NCBI GenBank assembly: GCA_915275065.1
Contig: CAJZGD010000148.1
Coordinates: forward strand, 1 to 6,491
Length of the DNA stretch: 6,491 nt
DNA from: an uncultured Corynebacterium sp.
GTDB lineage: Bacteria; Actinomycetota; Actinomycetes; Mycobacteriales; Mycobacteriaceae
Reading direction: 5' to 3'
Shown: piece after piece, positions 1-6,262 of the stretch
Layout: each line of letters begins with the position of its first letter
Position numbering within the stretch: position 1 is the first letter of the stretch
Made by a program: the position numbers and the translations under genes
Notes under the pieces: generated by a model
Told to the model about the DNA's origin: nothing
Databases searched by the model: none
Seen by the model: only the letters and a program-made list of their open reading frames with translations

Positions 1-270
1 GAGCTGCCGATTGGTTGCATCGCGCAACGCGCTGGAGATGCTGATTTCCTGGGCGTCGGTGGGGGAGAGGTAGCCGGTTTCGATAAGGCCGTCGATGGGG
101 GATTTGCCGAAGGTTTTACAAAGCTTAATCACGTTTTCCGCCGAAATATGATTGCGCTTCAACTGGCGGCTGATGGTGCCCCGGTCGATATCCGAGGCCT
201 CTGCCGCTTGAGTGGGTAGGGGAGAACCCGGCAGGCTTAAAATCCAATCCCTCATATTCATGGATTTCAT
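1..270 (-). CDS. Helix-turn-helix (XRE/phage-repressor-like) regulator, partial
   Basis: Ninety codons are open on the minus strand from an ATG at 270-268 to the left edge; the C-terminus lies outside the window. Residues about 20-37 (TQAAEASDIDRGTISRQL) look like a helix-turn-helix. They are followed by a segment (SAENVIKLCKTFGKSPIDGL, then an ETGYLSP motif) that I associate with small Cro/C1-like regulators in actinobacteria and their phages. In-frame ATGs also occur at 261 and 255. None has a clear Shine-Dalgarno, so the message may be leaderless and the exact start is uncertain; the ATG at 255 (MRDWIL) is a good alternative. The gene is divergent from the replication-like gene at 395, the usual repressor/replication layout of a prophage. 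A TATGCTAT repeat directly in front of its start suggests autoregulation. DNA binding is a fairly safe reading; the phage repressor role is inference. Confidence 0.75.
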   Translation of the reverse strand, partial: MKSMNMRDWILSLPGSPLPTQAAEASDIDRGTISRQLKRNHISAENVIKLCKTFGKSPIDGLIETGYLSPTDAQEISISSALRDATNRQL

Positions 271-313
271 TATGCTATACGCCGCTGAACAGGGTGAACG
301 GTATGCTATTACC
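271..313. promoter_or_regulatory. Candidate repressor operators between divergent genes
   Basis: TATGCTAT occurs at 271-278 and again at 302-309, 31 bp apart, close to three helical turns and so on the same DNA face. The second copy lies inside a small inverted repeat (GGTA 300-303 / TACC 310-313). It overlaps a possible extended -10 on the plus strand (TG at 304-305, TATTAC at 307-312). The first copy touches the ATG of the leftward regulator. A TGAAC pair (286-290, 295-299) lies between them. The repeats are seen directly. Their use as operators by the adjacent HTH protein is inference. Confidence 0.4.
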
Positions 314-332
314 CCTTTTTAGAGTGTAACAG

Positions 333-361
333 TTGCTGGATTCATCATTTGGGGCCACAAT
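333..361 (+). promoter_or_regulatory. Weak candidate promoter for the replication-like gene
   Basis: TTGCTG (333-338) and CACAAT (356-361) are separated by 17 bp and match the -35 and -10 consensus at 3/6 and 4/6 positions. A start near 368 would give a short leader containing the AAGGAG at 384-389. An alternative start signal is the extended -10 at 304-312, which overlaps the operator-like repeat. The sequence does not decide between them. Confidence 0.22.
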
Positions 362-394
362 GCAACTAATGGTTTAGCTATTCAAGGAGTTTTC

Positions 395-1138
395 ATGTTT
401 ACCCGCGTTGATGATCGCCTGCACGACCACCCGAAATTCCTCAAATGCAGTCTGAGTGCCCGGGGACTGTGGATCACCGCGCTGTCCTGGGTGGGGGACA
501 AACTCACCGACGGCTTCGTGCCCCACAGCTGCCTGGGGCGGTTGGGTGCCAGAAAGCGGGACGCCGACCGATTAGTAGAGGTGGGCCTATGGGAGCGGGG
601 CGAATGCGACGGCGAGCCCGGGTATTGGTTTCATGACTTTGAGGACTGGAACAAGGCTGCAACCCATGCTGAAGTGCGGAAACGCGCTGGCCAAAACCGG
701 TCCCGGGTGCTGAAACACCGCGCCCGACGCAGCGTCGTATACAAGCAGAGAACGCCGCAGCCCACGGTCACGGGCACGACTCCCGCGGATTGGTCGACGC
801 CGGAGGATCCGCGCTGTCGGGATCATGCGAAACTACCGCGGGAGCATGTGCCGGCCTGTCGAGCATGCGGCCAGGCCAGGCAGTGGTTCGCCCAGCAGGC
901 CATGGCGGAGAAGCAGGCGCGTCACGACGCTATTGCTTCGTGCGAATATTGCGATGATCGGGGATTGGCGACCACCCAAGACACCGCCGGAAATGATGTG
1001 CTTATTCGATGTCCCCACAGTGGTCCGCTGCCGATCATCCCCGCACCCGAGCCGGTTGTGCATAACCCGCCGCCTCCCGAGGTGCGGGCCTGGTTTGATA
1101 AGCAACACTCCACTAGGCGGCCCGCATTGACGGGGTGA
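395..1138 (+). CDS. Phage-type replication initiator-like protein with zinc-binding tail
   Basis: A 247-aa protein whose ATG is preceded by AAGGAG at 384-389 (5-nt spacing), which fixes the start. Residues 1-88 (FTRVDDRLHDHPKF, RGLWITALSWVGDKLTDGFVP, VEVGLWERG, YWFHDFEDW) resemble the winged-helix N-terminal domain common in actinophage replisome-organiser/replication proteins. A basic stretch follows (about 92-119). The C-terminal half has two putative metal sites: C141-x2-H144-x10-C155-x2-C158, and C183-x2-C186-x19-C206-x-H208. The tail is proline-rich (211-229). Such proteins usually load helicase or open an origin in phage genomes; here that role is inferred from family resemblance. The divergent HTH gene supports a prophage or satellite element. 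It ends 9 bp before the stop of the convergent membrane-protein gene, so no further phage gene follows on this side, suggesting a remnant, a small element or the module's edge. Confidence 0.72.
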   Translation: MFTRVDDRLHDHPKFLKCSLSARGLWITALSWVGDKLTDGFVPHSCLGRLGARKRDADRLVEVGLWERGECDGEPGYWFHDFEDWNKAATHAEVRKRAGQNRSRVLKHRARRSVVYKQRTPQPTVTGTTPADWSTPEDPRCRDHAKLPREHVPACRACGQARQWFAQQAMAEKQARHDAIASCEYCDDRGLATTQDTAGNDVLIRCPHSGPLPIIPAPEPVVHNPPPPEVRAWFDKQHSTRRPALTG

Positions 1139-1147
1139 GGGGTGCGG

Positions 1148-1468
1148 TTATGCTCCAGCCAGTATCAAGAGCAAGGTGAAGAAGAAGAAAATAATCAGCC
1201 ATTTGAAGATGGTCAATACCGATGCGATCATGAGGATTGGGCTTCGTTCGGTCCAGCCAACACGGAGTCCATAACCGACAGCGGTGCCAAGGAGCAGATA
1301 ATATAGCCAAGACACCAATGCCGGGTATTGATCGTCGATGAGCGATTCATGGTACCCCAGCAACCATAGTCCAAACCCAGAGCCAAGTTTTGGGTCGGCT
1401 ATCCAGCACAAGGCTATGAGCGTCCAGGCGATTGAGATCCGGTTGATTATAGACATAATTGGTGGCAA
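1148..1468 (-). CDS. Small multi-pass membrane protein, fourth gene of the ABC operon
   Basis: About 106 aa and very hydrophobic. Likely membrane segments lie near residues 7-23, 50-68 and 78-104, the last including a run of five phenylalanines (FFFFF-like: LIIFFFFTLLLIL). A WTERSP loop joins the second and third. It is read from a TTG at 1468, 19 bp after the stop of the upstream 104-aa gene, with only a weak GGA about 10 nt upstream. An in-frame ATG at 1456 gives 102 aa but has no better ribosome binding site. Translation is probably coupled to the preceding gene. I do not recognise the family. Position at the end of a predicted iron-regulated transporter operon suggests an accessory membrane protein, but nothing in the sequence shows a mechanism. 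Its stop (1148-1150) faces the stop of the phage-type gene with no hairpin terminator between them. Confidence 0.6.
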   Translation of the reverse strand: MPPIMSIINRISIAWTLIALCWIADPKLGSGFGLWLLGYHESLIDDQYPALVSWLYYLLLGTAVGYGLRVGWTERSPILMIASVLTIFKWLIIFFFFTLLLILAGA

Positions 1469-1487
1469 TGGTTGTTATTCCGGCAGG

Positions 1488-1802
1488 TTACGTGGTCGCT
1501 GCGCCTGGGCTGGGCGTGACGCTTCGTTGGAGCGCATCCTTTGCCCCGGCCCATGGGGCGTAGCCATCCCACATGGCCGAAATGATGGTGGACCAGTGAA
1601 AAAGGCCGCGCCGTTTCAATAATTCCTCGTCGGAAAGGGCAAACGTGTGAGCCCGACTGTTCGAAAGAGCGAAAAATTTACCGTCATTAGCCACCATGTA
1701 CGCGAGGATACCACCATTATGAAGCGGCGTCTTGTAGTGTTCTATTGTTTCCAACCCAAGTGGGGTGGGCAGATGGGCCAGGTCAGACCATTGCCGCCCC
1801 AC
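1488..1802 (-). CDS. Hypothetical 104-aa soluble protein, third gene of the ABC operon
   Basis: The frame stays open upstream to a TTG at 1883, inside the ABC gene. I choose the GTG at 1802-1800 because GAGG, overlapping the ABC gene's TGA stop, lies 8 nt in front of it and it begins 10 nt after that stop, typical of coupled operon genes. The product starts MGRQWSDLAHLPTP. It has no signal peptide or membrane segment, and contains an HNGGILAYMVANDGKFFAL stretch that could form beta-strands, plus a WSTIISAMWDGYAPW segment rich in tryptophan. The C-terminus (SVTPSPGAATT) looks disordered. I do not recognise the family and assign no function. Its tight spacing to both neighbours implies co-transcription with the transporter, hence probable iron control. 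The extended TTG start would overlap the ABC gene by 71 bp and looks unlikely. Confidence 0.62.
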   Translation of the reverse strand: MGRQWSDLAHLPTPLGLETIEHYKTPLHNGGILAYMVANDGKFFALSNSRAHTFALSDEELLKRRGLFHWSTIISAMWDGYAPWAGAKDALQRSVTPSPGAATT

Positions 1803-1812
1803 TTTCCCTACC

Positions 1813-3558
1813 TCAGACCAACCACCGTTTTGCGCTGGTGGAGGCGGCAATGAAATTGCTGAAGGGGCCGCCGGCGTCGGCAAGCTCCGGGAAGGTGCCG
1901 GATTCTACGATGCCATAACCGTTGGTGGGGTCGTCGTCAAGCTTGCCGAAAACAATGACCTGGTCGGCATCCCGAATCGTCGACAGGCGGTGGGCAACCA
2001 CAATCACGGTGCGGCCGCGGGTGAGTTCCTTCATGACGGCGGTGATCGCCGCCTCGTTTTCGCCGTCGAGGGCGGAGGTGATCTCGTCGAGCAGCAGAAT
2101 GGGGGCATCTTTAATAAAGGCTCGCGCAATGGAAACCCGCTGGCGCTCGCCGCCGGACAGTTTCAAACCACCCTGCCCCACCTGGGTGTCCCACCCGTCC
2201 GGCAGGGACGCGATCACCTGGTCGAGGCGAGCGGCGCGGGCAGCGGCCTCCAGCTCCGCATCGGTGGCGTCGGGGCGGGCCATGCGCACATTCTCACGAA
2301 TAGTTGTGTCAAATAGATACACGTCCTGGAACACCATCGAAATATTGCGCATGAGTGTTGGGGTGGGAATAGTGCGAACGTCCGTACCGCCGATCTGCAC
2401 GGAGCCGGAATCCACGTCCCAAAACCGGGCGATGAGCCGCAGCATCGTTGACTTGCCGCAGCCCGACGGGCCCACCAGCGCCGTCATTGTGCCCTGCCGT
2501 GCTGTGAAATTCACATTGTGAACGACTTTTCGCTCCGGCACATAGCCGAAATTCACATCCGTCACGGTGATCATGGTGGAATCCAGGTTGGTGACCGCCT
2601 GCTCCGGGGTCGGCTCGGGGAGCGGCTCCGCGGTGAGAATCTCGTTGACTGTGTGCAACGCCGCCTCGGACGCATGGATTTCCGTGCCATACATGACCGA
2701 CAGGGTGAGCGGCTGCACCACCCGCACGGAGATGACCGCGATCACAATATAGCTGATGGGGTCCAGGTCCATCCGAAGCATAAACACCAAACCAGCGATA
2801 ATAACCAGGGCAAATGCCGTCTGGATAATGCTGGAATAGGCGATGTTCGGGCGACCCTTTGCGCGCAATGATGCATGGACCGTGTCGTTTTCCCGAGCCA
2901 AGGCATCCTCCAACAGTCCCCACCCCCGTTGGGTCACCCCATTGGCGCGTAAAATTGGTTGCAGGCGAGCGTATTCAATGAGCCGTCCGGCAGAGTTAGC
3001 AGCCGCCTGAGCTTGGACCTCATCCACCTTTACGATGGATTTTTGCATGTACAACCAACCCCACCGCAGCAATGGAACGCACGCAATCATAATGAGCGCC
3101 AGCCGCCAATCCACGATCAACACCGCAATCACAATGACCGCGGGAGTCACAAACTGCTTGACCAGGGCGGGAATAATGATGGAAGCAACATGCGATAAGG
3201 TGTCGATCTCCCGGGACATTGCGGACGCGATTTGTGCCTCCCTCTTGGCGTCGAACCAGCCCAGCGGCAGTTGCAAAGTATGGTCCGCAATCTTTTCGAT
3301 GAGCGTATCGCACACGTCATACACACTAATCCGGTACGACCGCATAATGCCATAAAACTCCACCACAAACGACACCACGGCCAGCCCAACGAGCACCCCC
3401 AACCAGGTGCCCACCCGGGGTCCGCCACCCAAAAGCTCCTGCAAAAACGGGATCATCATGGCCAGCGCGACCCCCTGCAACACCGCCGACACGCTAAAAA
3501 TAGCGATAAGCTGGCGCAGGTTTTTATCGTCAACAATGGTTCCTAGCAACCGCCACAT
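1813..3558 (-). CDS. ABC transporter half (TMD-NBD), YbtQ/IrtB-like siderophore family
   Basis: 581 aa, full length for a fused membrane-plus-ATPase half-transporter. Six membrane helices are likely at about 16-37, 51-72, 127-149, 150-168, 240-261 and 267-284. The ATPase domain begins near 325: A-loop Y339, Walker A GPSGCGKST 363-371 (K369), Q-loop Q411, signature LSGGE 467-471, Walker B ILLLDE 487-492 with catalytic E492, D-loop SALD 495-498, switch H523. All key residues are intact. The LPLGWFDAKREAQIA coupling region and the GGPFSNF C-terminus resemble IrtB/YbtQ, subunits of exporter-fold transporters that import ferric siderophores; export is the alternative. Its ATG directly abuts the TAA of the 583-aa gene and uses AGGAGG (3570-3575) inside that gene's last codons, so the two are translationally coupled and likely heterodimerise. 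The exact substrate cannot be read from sequence. Confidence 0.88.
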   Translation of the reverse strand: MWRLLGTIVDDKNLRQLIAIFSVSAVLQGVALAMMIPFLQELLGGGPRVGTWLGVLVGLAVVSFVVEFYGIMRSYRISVYDVCDTLIEKIADHTLQLPLGWFDAKREAQIASAMSREIDTLSHVASIIIPALVKQFVTPAVIVIAVLIVDWRLALIMIACVPLLRWGWLYMQKSIVKVDEVQAQAAANSAGRLIEYARLQPILRANGVTQRGWGLLEDALARENDTVHASLRAKGRPNIAYSSIIQTAFALVIIAGLVFMLRMDLDPISYIVIAVISVRVVQPLTLSVMYGTEIHASEAALHTVNEILTAEPLPEPTPEQAVTNLDSTMITVTDVNFGYVPERKVVHNVNFTARQGTMTALVGPSGCGKSTMLRLIARFWDVDSGSVQIGGTDVRTIPTPTLMRNISMVFQDVYLFDTTIRENVRMARPDATDAELEAAARAARLDQVIASLPDGWDTQVGQGGLKLSGGERQRVSIARAFIKDAPILLLDEITSALDGENEAAITAVMKELTRGRTVIVVAHRLSTIRDADQVIVFGKLDDDPTNGYGIVESGTFPELADAGGPFSNFIAASTSAKRWLV

Positions 3559-5310
3559 TTACTTTGCCACCTCCTGTTGTTTCTCCCACATCGTGCGGTA
3601 TGTTTCGCTGCGTTCCAGCAGCTCAGCATGTGTTCCTGTTGCCAGCACGCTTGACTTACTTGTCGACGCCGTTGGCTCGCCGATCACCGCAATCAGGTCC
3701 GCCGCGGCGATGGTCGCCAACCGGTGGGCGATAATAATGACGGTTTTGCCCTTCGCCAGGGCCGCCAGCGCGGCGTGAATGTCCCGCTCCGACTGGGGAT
3801 CCGTCTGGGCGGTCGCCTCATCCAAAATCAGGATGGGGGCGTTATGCAGATAGGCGCGCGCAATGGTAATACGTTGCTTCTCCCCGCCGGACAGAAAACC
3901 GCCATCACCACCAATGACGGTGTCGTAACCATGCGGCAGCCGCATGATGCGGTCGTGAATGCAGGCGGACTTTGCGGCCTCGACGATCTCATCCCGGCTG
4001 GCCTGCGGATTCCCCAACGCAATGTTATTGGCCACGGTGTCGTGGGCCAGAGCAATGTCTTGGAACACAATGGCTATCTGGTTGAGCAACCACTGATTGC
4101 TCACCTCCCGAACATCCAGGCCATCCACCTTGACCGCGCCGGCATCCACGTCATAGAACCTGGCGATCAGCCGGGCGATCGTGGTTTTCCCACCACCCGA
4201 CGGCCCCACCAGGGCGGTGACCGAGCCCGCCGGAATCCGCAGATTCACATTGCGTAAAATCGGGTTCTCGGGGTTATAACCAAAGCTCACATCGGTCAGC
4301 TCCACCTCCCCCGGTTTCGGCCCCGGACCATCGGTGTGCGGGCCGTCCGGCTGGTGGGGGATGTCCAGCAGGTCCGCCGTGTCCTGGGCCGCCTGATTGG
4401 CGGTAAACAGGTGCTGCATGATTTGGACGAACTGCAAAAAGCCGACCGGCAAGCCCACCCCGACCATGAAGAACGGCAGGGCATAGGCGGGCTCCAACCA
4501 GCCCTTCGACACAAACCACACGGTCAGCGGTGCGATCGTCACCAAAATGACGGCCGGCTGGAAGAACGACGAAATGATCGCCATGGGCTTCCCTGATCCC
4601 GCCAACCACTGGTAGGAAATGTCTGCGAAATACCGCCTGGCCTTATCGAACCGGGTTCGAGCGGTTGCCGCGGCCTGAAAATTCTTGATCTCCTTAATGC
4701 CCTCCACCATTTCGACGGTGGCCGCCGACAACTCCGTTTTGGCGCTGGAAAACTTGCTTGTGGACTCGGAAAGACCACGCATCATGGTGCCGGTCACCAC
4801 CACAAAGATAAGCACCCACACCCCAAAAATCAGCAGGGTAAGCCGCCAATCCACCCACATCAAGTACCCGATTCCCACCACCAGGGCGATGACGGAGTTC
4901 ATGGCGTCCCCGGCCAGGTGCGCCACCAGCGCGTGAATCGCGGCGGTGTCGTCACACACCATTTTGCGAATAGACCCTGACGAGGTTTGATCCACTCGGC
5001 CCAAGGGAATCCGGCCAAACGCCTGAACGAGTTGGCGCCGCAGCTGGTAGCGCAGGTTCGCCTCGGAAATGTGCGTGACCCCCAACCCGATCCCGTACAG
5101 TAAACCGTTGGCAAACACCGCAATAATGGCCACCCCGACCCACAACCATAGGGTGCCGCTTGGTGAGCCGCGGAACCAATTGGCCGCTATCTCCGTGATT
5201 GCAATGTATGGCACGATGGCGCACATCCCACCAATGCTGGTGATGATCGCCGTGGTAATCATCGACTTCCGTGCTGGGGCAATGAGTTTTTTCACCCCGG
5301 GCTCTAACAT
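3559..5310 (-). CDS. ABC transporter half (TMD-NBD), YbtP/IrtA-core-like siderophore family
   Basis: 583 aa, first gene of the operon. The ATG at 5310-5308 is preceded by GAGGGG (5318-5323) at 7-nt spacing. Six membrane helices are likely near 17-38, 54-78, 134-153, 155-173, 243-266 and 274-297. The ATPase domain has A-loop Y345, Walker A GPSGGGKTT 369-377 (K375), Q-loop Q417, signature LSGGE 473-477, Walker B ILILDE 493-498 (E498) and switch H529. The D-loop reads AQTD (501-504) rather than the usual SALD, a variation its partner lacks, so the two ATP sites may differ. There is no N-terminal siderophore-reductase domain of the kind mycobacterial IrtA carries, so it matches YbtP better in architecture. 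It probably pairs with the 581-aa half at the cytoplasmic membrane to move a siderophore, likely inward. The DtxR-like box upstream supports iron regulation. Family is well supported; substrate and direction are inferred. Confidence 0.88.
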   Translation of the reverse strand: MLEPGVKKLIAPARKSMITTAIITSIGGMCAIVPYIAITEIAANWFRGSPSGTLWLWVGVAIIAVFANGLLYGIGLGVTHISEANLRYQLRRQLVQAFGRIPLGRVDQTSSGSIRKMVCDDTAAIHALVAHLAGDAMNSVIALVVGIGYLMWVDWRLTLLIFGVWVLIFVVVTGTMMRGLSESTSKFSSAKTELSAATVEMVEGIKEIKNFQAAATARTRFDKARRYFADISYQWLAGSGKPMAIISSFFQPAVILVTIAPLTVWFVSKGWLEPAYALPFFMVGVGLPVGFLQFVQIMQHLFTANQAAQDTADLLDIPHQPDGPHTDGPGPKPGEVELTDVSFGYNPENPILRNVNLRIPAGSVTALVGPSGGGKTTIARLIARFYDVDAGAVKVDGLDVREVSNQWLLNQIAIVFQDIALAHDTVANNIALGNPQASRDEIVEAAKSACIHDRIMRLPHGYDTVIGGDGGFLSGGEKQRITIARAYLHNAPILILDEATAQTDPQSERDIHAALAALAKGKTVIIIAHRLATIAAADLIAVIGEPTASTSKSSVLATGTHAELLERSETYRTMWEKQQEVAK

Positions 5311-5331
5311 GAGTCATCCCCTCACATCAAG

Positions 5332-5337
5332 AGTATA
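5332..5337 (-). promoter_or_regulatory. Candidate -10 element of the ABC operon
   Basis: On the minus strand TATACT (5337-5332) matches the -10 consensus at 5/6. Transcription would start near 5325, leaving a short leader that contains the GAGGGG ribosome site. No good -35 is visible at 16-18 bp, which is common in corynebacteria. A second TATACT (5364-5359) lies inside the iron box and could be used instead, giving a leader of about 40 nt. Confidence 0.45.
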
Positions 5338-5345
5338 TAGGTGTA

Positions 5346-5364
5346 TTAGGTAAGCCTTAGTATA
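5346..5364 (-). promoter_or_regulatory. Candidate DtxR/IdeR iron box
   Basis: TTAGGTAAGCCTTAGTATA (plus-strand reading) matches the 19-bp DtxR consensus TTAGGTTAGCCTAACCTAA at 13 positions, including 11 of the first 12. It lies 36-54 bp upstream of the first ABC gene and just upstream of, or overlapping, the candidate -10 elements, where a bound repressor would block RNA polymerase. With iron present DtxR would shut the operon; with iron scarce it would be expressed. The match is seen directly; binding is inferred from DtxR family knowledge. Confidence 0.65.
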
Positions 5365-5382
5365 CCGGTTTTGCTGGTTTCT

Positions 5383-5580
5383 AGGTGGGGGATTGGGAGT
5401 GGGGAGGTGGCGATGGGACGGGGGCGGCAGTGCATGGGGGCTGCTGGTTGGCGTGGTTGAGCTGTGGATGTGGTCGGTGCGGCGACGTGTGCGTGGTTGC
5501 ACGGGCGTGGCGCGCGTACGGCGGTGTGGTGGCTGCGATGTGTGCCGTGGTGTGGGTGGCGGGCCCGGTAGCGGGTGTGC
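5383..5580. other. Gene-free, strongly G/T-rich intergenic stretch
   Basis: About 200 bp in which the plus strand is dominated by G and T and poor in A and C. The open frames across it give low-complexity peptides (mostly G/W/C/V one way, P/T/H/A the other), so I read it as non-coding. G-runs at 5387-5391, 5395-5397, 5401-5404, 5415-5417 and 5420-5424 form a relaxed G-quadruplex-like pattern with one 10-nt loop. It lies about 20-60 bp upstream of the iron box. Confidence 0.5.
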
Positions 5581-5648
5581 TGAGCTGGAGTTCTGGCTGT
5601 GGGACCACGCCTAGCTTGGCGTTGAATCGAGAAAGTATAGCTTAGAAC
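5573..5648. repeat. 76-bp direct repeat, copy 1
   Basis: Aligns without gaps to 6310-6385 with 67 of 76 bases identical. The first 24 bases (starting GGGTGTGCTGAGCTGGAG) and the last 25 (ending AGTATAGCTTAGAAC) are identical; most differences sit in the middle. It includes a copy of the 12-mer GAGCTGGAGTTC (5582-5593) and a small hairpin ACGCC/GGCGT (5607-5622) that copy 2 does not keep. Confidence 0.85.
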
Positions 5649-5698
5649 TTGCGCTGCTATTTTGTGAACAGCTTCGGTTGGTGGGTAGCATGTTAGAT

Positions 5699-5760
5699 GA
5701 GTTTGGATTTTGGTCCTGGTTCACATCTTGTAAGAAGCTCCAGAATTGGAAACCAAACTC
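5699..5760. repeat. Imperfect hairpin 1 of the array
   Basis: Arms 5699-5719 and 5740-5760 pair at 15 of 21 positions: GAGTTTGG with CCAAACTC at the base and CTGG with CCAG near the loop, with an internal bulge between them and a 20-nt loop. It lies in a segment present between the halves of the first repeat block but missing from the second block. Confidence 0.55.
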
Positions 5761-5786
5761 AGACAAATGCGGCAGATGCAAACGCC

Positions 5787-5817
5787 TCTGCTTCATAAAT
5801 ACTGAGCTGGAGTTCGT
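5787..5817. repeat. 31-bp direct repeat, copy 1
   Basis: Matches 6409-6439 at 28 of 31 positions without gaps. Both begin TCTGCTTCAT and end CTGAGCTGGAGTTCGT. Weaker similarity continues about 30 bp further (CCTGA...GG..GCAAA in both). It contains the 12-mer GAGCTGGAGTTC (5804-5815) and overlaps the left arm of hairpin 2. Confidence 0.8.
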
Positions 5818-5867
5818 ATAAAAAGCTATTCCTGAGTCTGGTAGCAAATTACGAACTCCGGCTCAGT
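5801..5867. repeat. Long hairpin 2 of the array
   Basis: Left arm 5801-5818 (ACTGAGCTGGAGTTCGTA) and right arm 5850-5867 pair at 17 of 18 positions; the remaining pair would be G-U in RNA. The 31-nt loop holds a further short stem GCTA (5825-5828) / TAGC (5842-5845). No T-run follows on the plus strand, so it is not an ordinary intrinsic terminator. Confidence 0.85.
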
Positions 5868-5924
5868 GCTTATACGGCATGGTTGTGGCAGGTTTTGCCT
5901 CGACAAACGATGGGGCTGCACATG

Positions 5925-5993
5925 TGGTGGGCTGGGGTTTGTCGGTGTGGCCAGACTTTGGGGACGGTATTTCCAACAAACCCTAGCCCACCA
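5925..5993. repeat. Long hairpin 3 of the array
   Basis: Arms 5925-5945 and 5973-5993 pair at 19 of 21 positions (TGGTGGGCTGGGG side with CCCTAGCCCACCA side); one exception is a G-T wobble, the other C-A. The loop is 27 nt. The arm sequence differs from the GAGCTGGAGTTC family, so the structure, rather than one sequence, recurs along the array. Confidence 0.85.
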
Positions 5994-6031
5994 AACTTGA
6001 AGCCCGGTGGGGTTGATGGATATCGGATTAC

Positions 6032-6107
6032 CTAAGCTTGGGTTCTGGTTTGGGGCGCAGGTGGTTCCTGGGCATTTGGGTATAGCACATTCAGAACTCA
6101 AGCTCAG
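6032..6107. repeat. Long hairpin 4 of the array
   Basis: Arms 6032-6047 (CTAAGCTTGGGTTCTG) and 6092-6107 pair at 14 of 16 positions, one exception being a G-T wobble; the loop is 44 nt. Both arms are variants of the CTGAGCTGGAGTTCTG motif of the direct repeats, the right arm being an inverted copy with one change in the 12-mer core (6094-6105). Confidence 0.75.
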
Positions 6108-6157
6108 CAAATCAGAAGCCTTCGGCCGTGGCGGGTTGATGCTGGGGCTTCGCATTA

Positions 6158-6223
6158 TCTAAGCTCCACAACCCCGCGAATAATTGATGTGCAGGCCTCT
6201 TGGAGTGGGTTCTGGAGCTTAGA
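6158..6223. repeat. Long hairpin 5 of the array
   Basis: Arms 6158-6174 (TCTAAGCTCCACAACCC) and 6207-6223 pair at 16 of 17 positions with one C-C mismatch; the loop is 32 nt. The arms keep the CTAAGCT start of hairpin 4 but continue CCAGAAC/CCACAAC rather than TGGGTTC. Confidence 0.85.
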
Positions 6224-6262
6224 ACAAGTGCGACCAGTCCCCGATGCGTGCTCCATCTCTGC

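Noticed and set aside
1136..1150. Bidirectional terminator between the convergent genes
   Set aside because: Only 9 bp separate the stops and no GC-rich stem with a T-tract is present there.
2309..2923. Long frame antisense-shifted within the 581-aa ABC gene
   Set aside because: Lies wholly inside an intact ABC gene in another frame; its peptide lacks domains. A high-GC shadow frame, not a frameshift, as all ABC motifs are in order in the main frame.
5385..5645. Plus-strand frames rich in G, W, C and V
   Set aside because: They reflect the G/T bias of the strand; no ribosome site or recognisable domain.
5611..5847. Minus-strand open frame sharing a TNSSS..MKQ segment with the frame at 6155-6466
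   Set aside because: The shared residues come from the 31-bp DNA repeat read in the same frame. The rest of each peptide is low-complexity and unrelated, neither has a ribosome site I can see, and hairpins run through both. Repeat DNA explains the similarity better than a protein family.
5801..5867. Intrinsic terminator
   Set aside because: The stem is long enough but has a 31-nt loop, no following T-run on either strand and no gene ending nearby.
5699..6223. Integron attC-like sites
   Set aside because: Hairpin sizes are in the right range, but I do not see consistent paired RYYYAAC/GTTRRRY core sites, gene cassettes between hairpins or an integrase.
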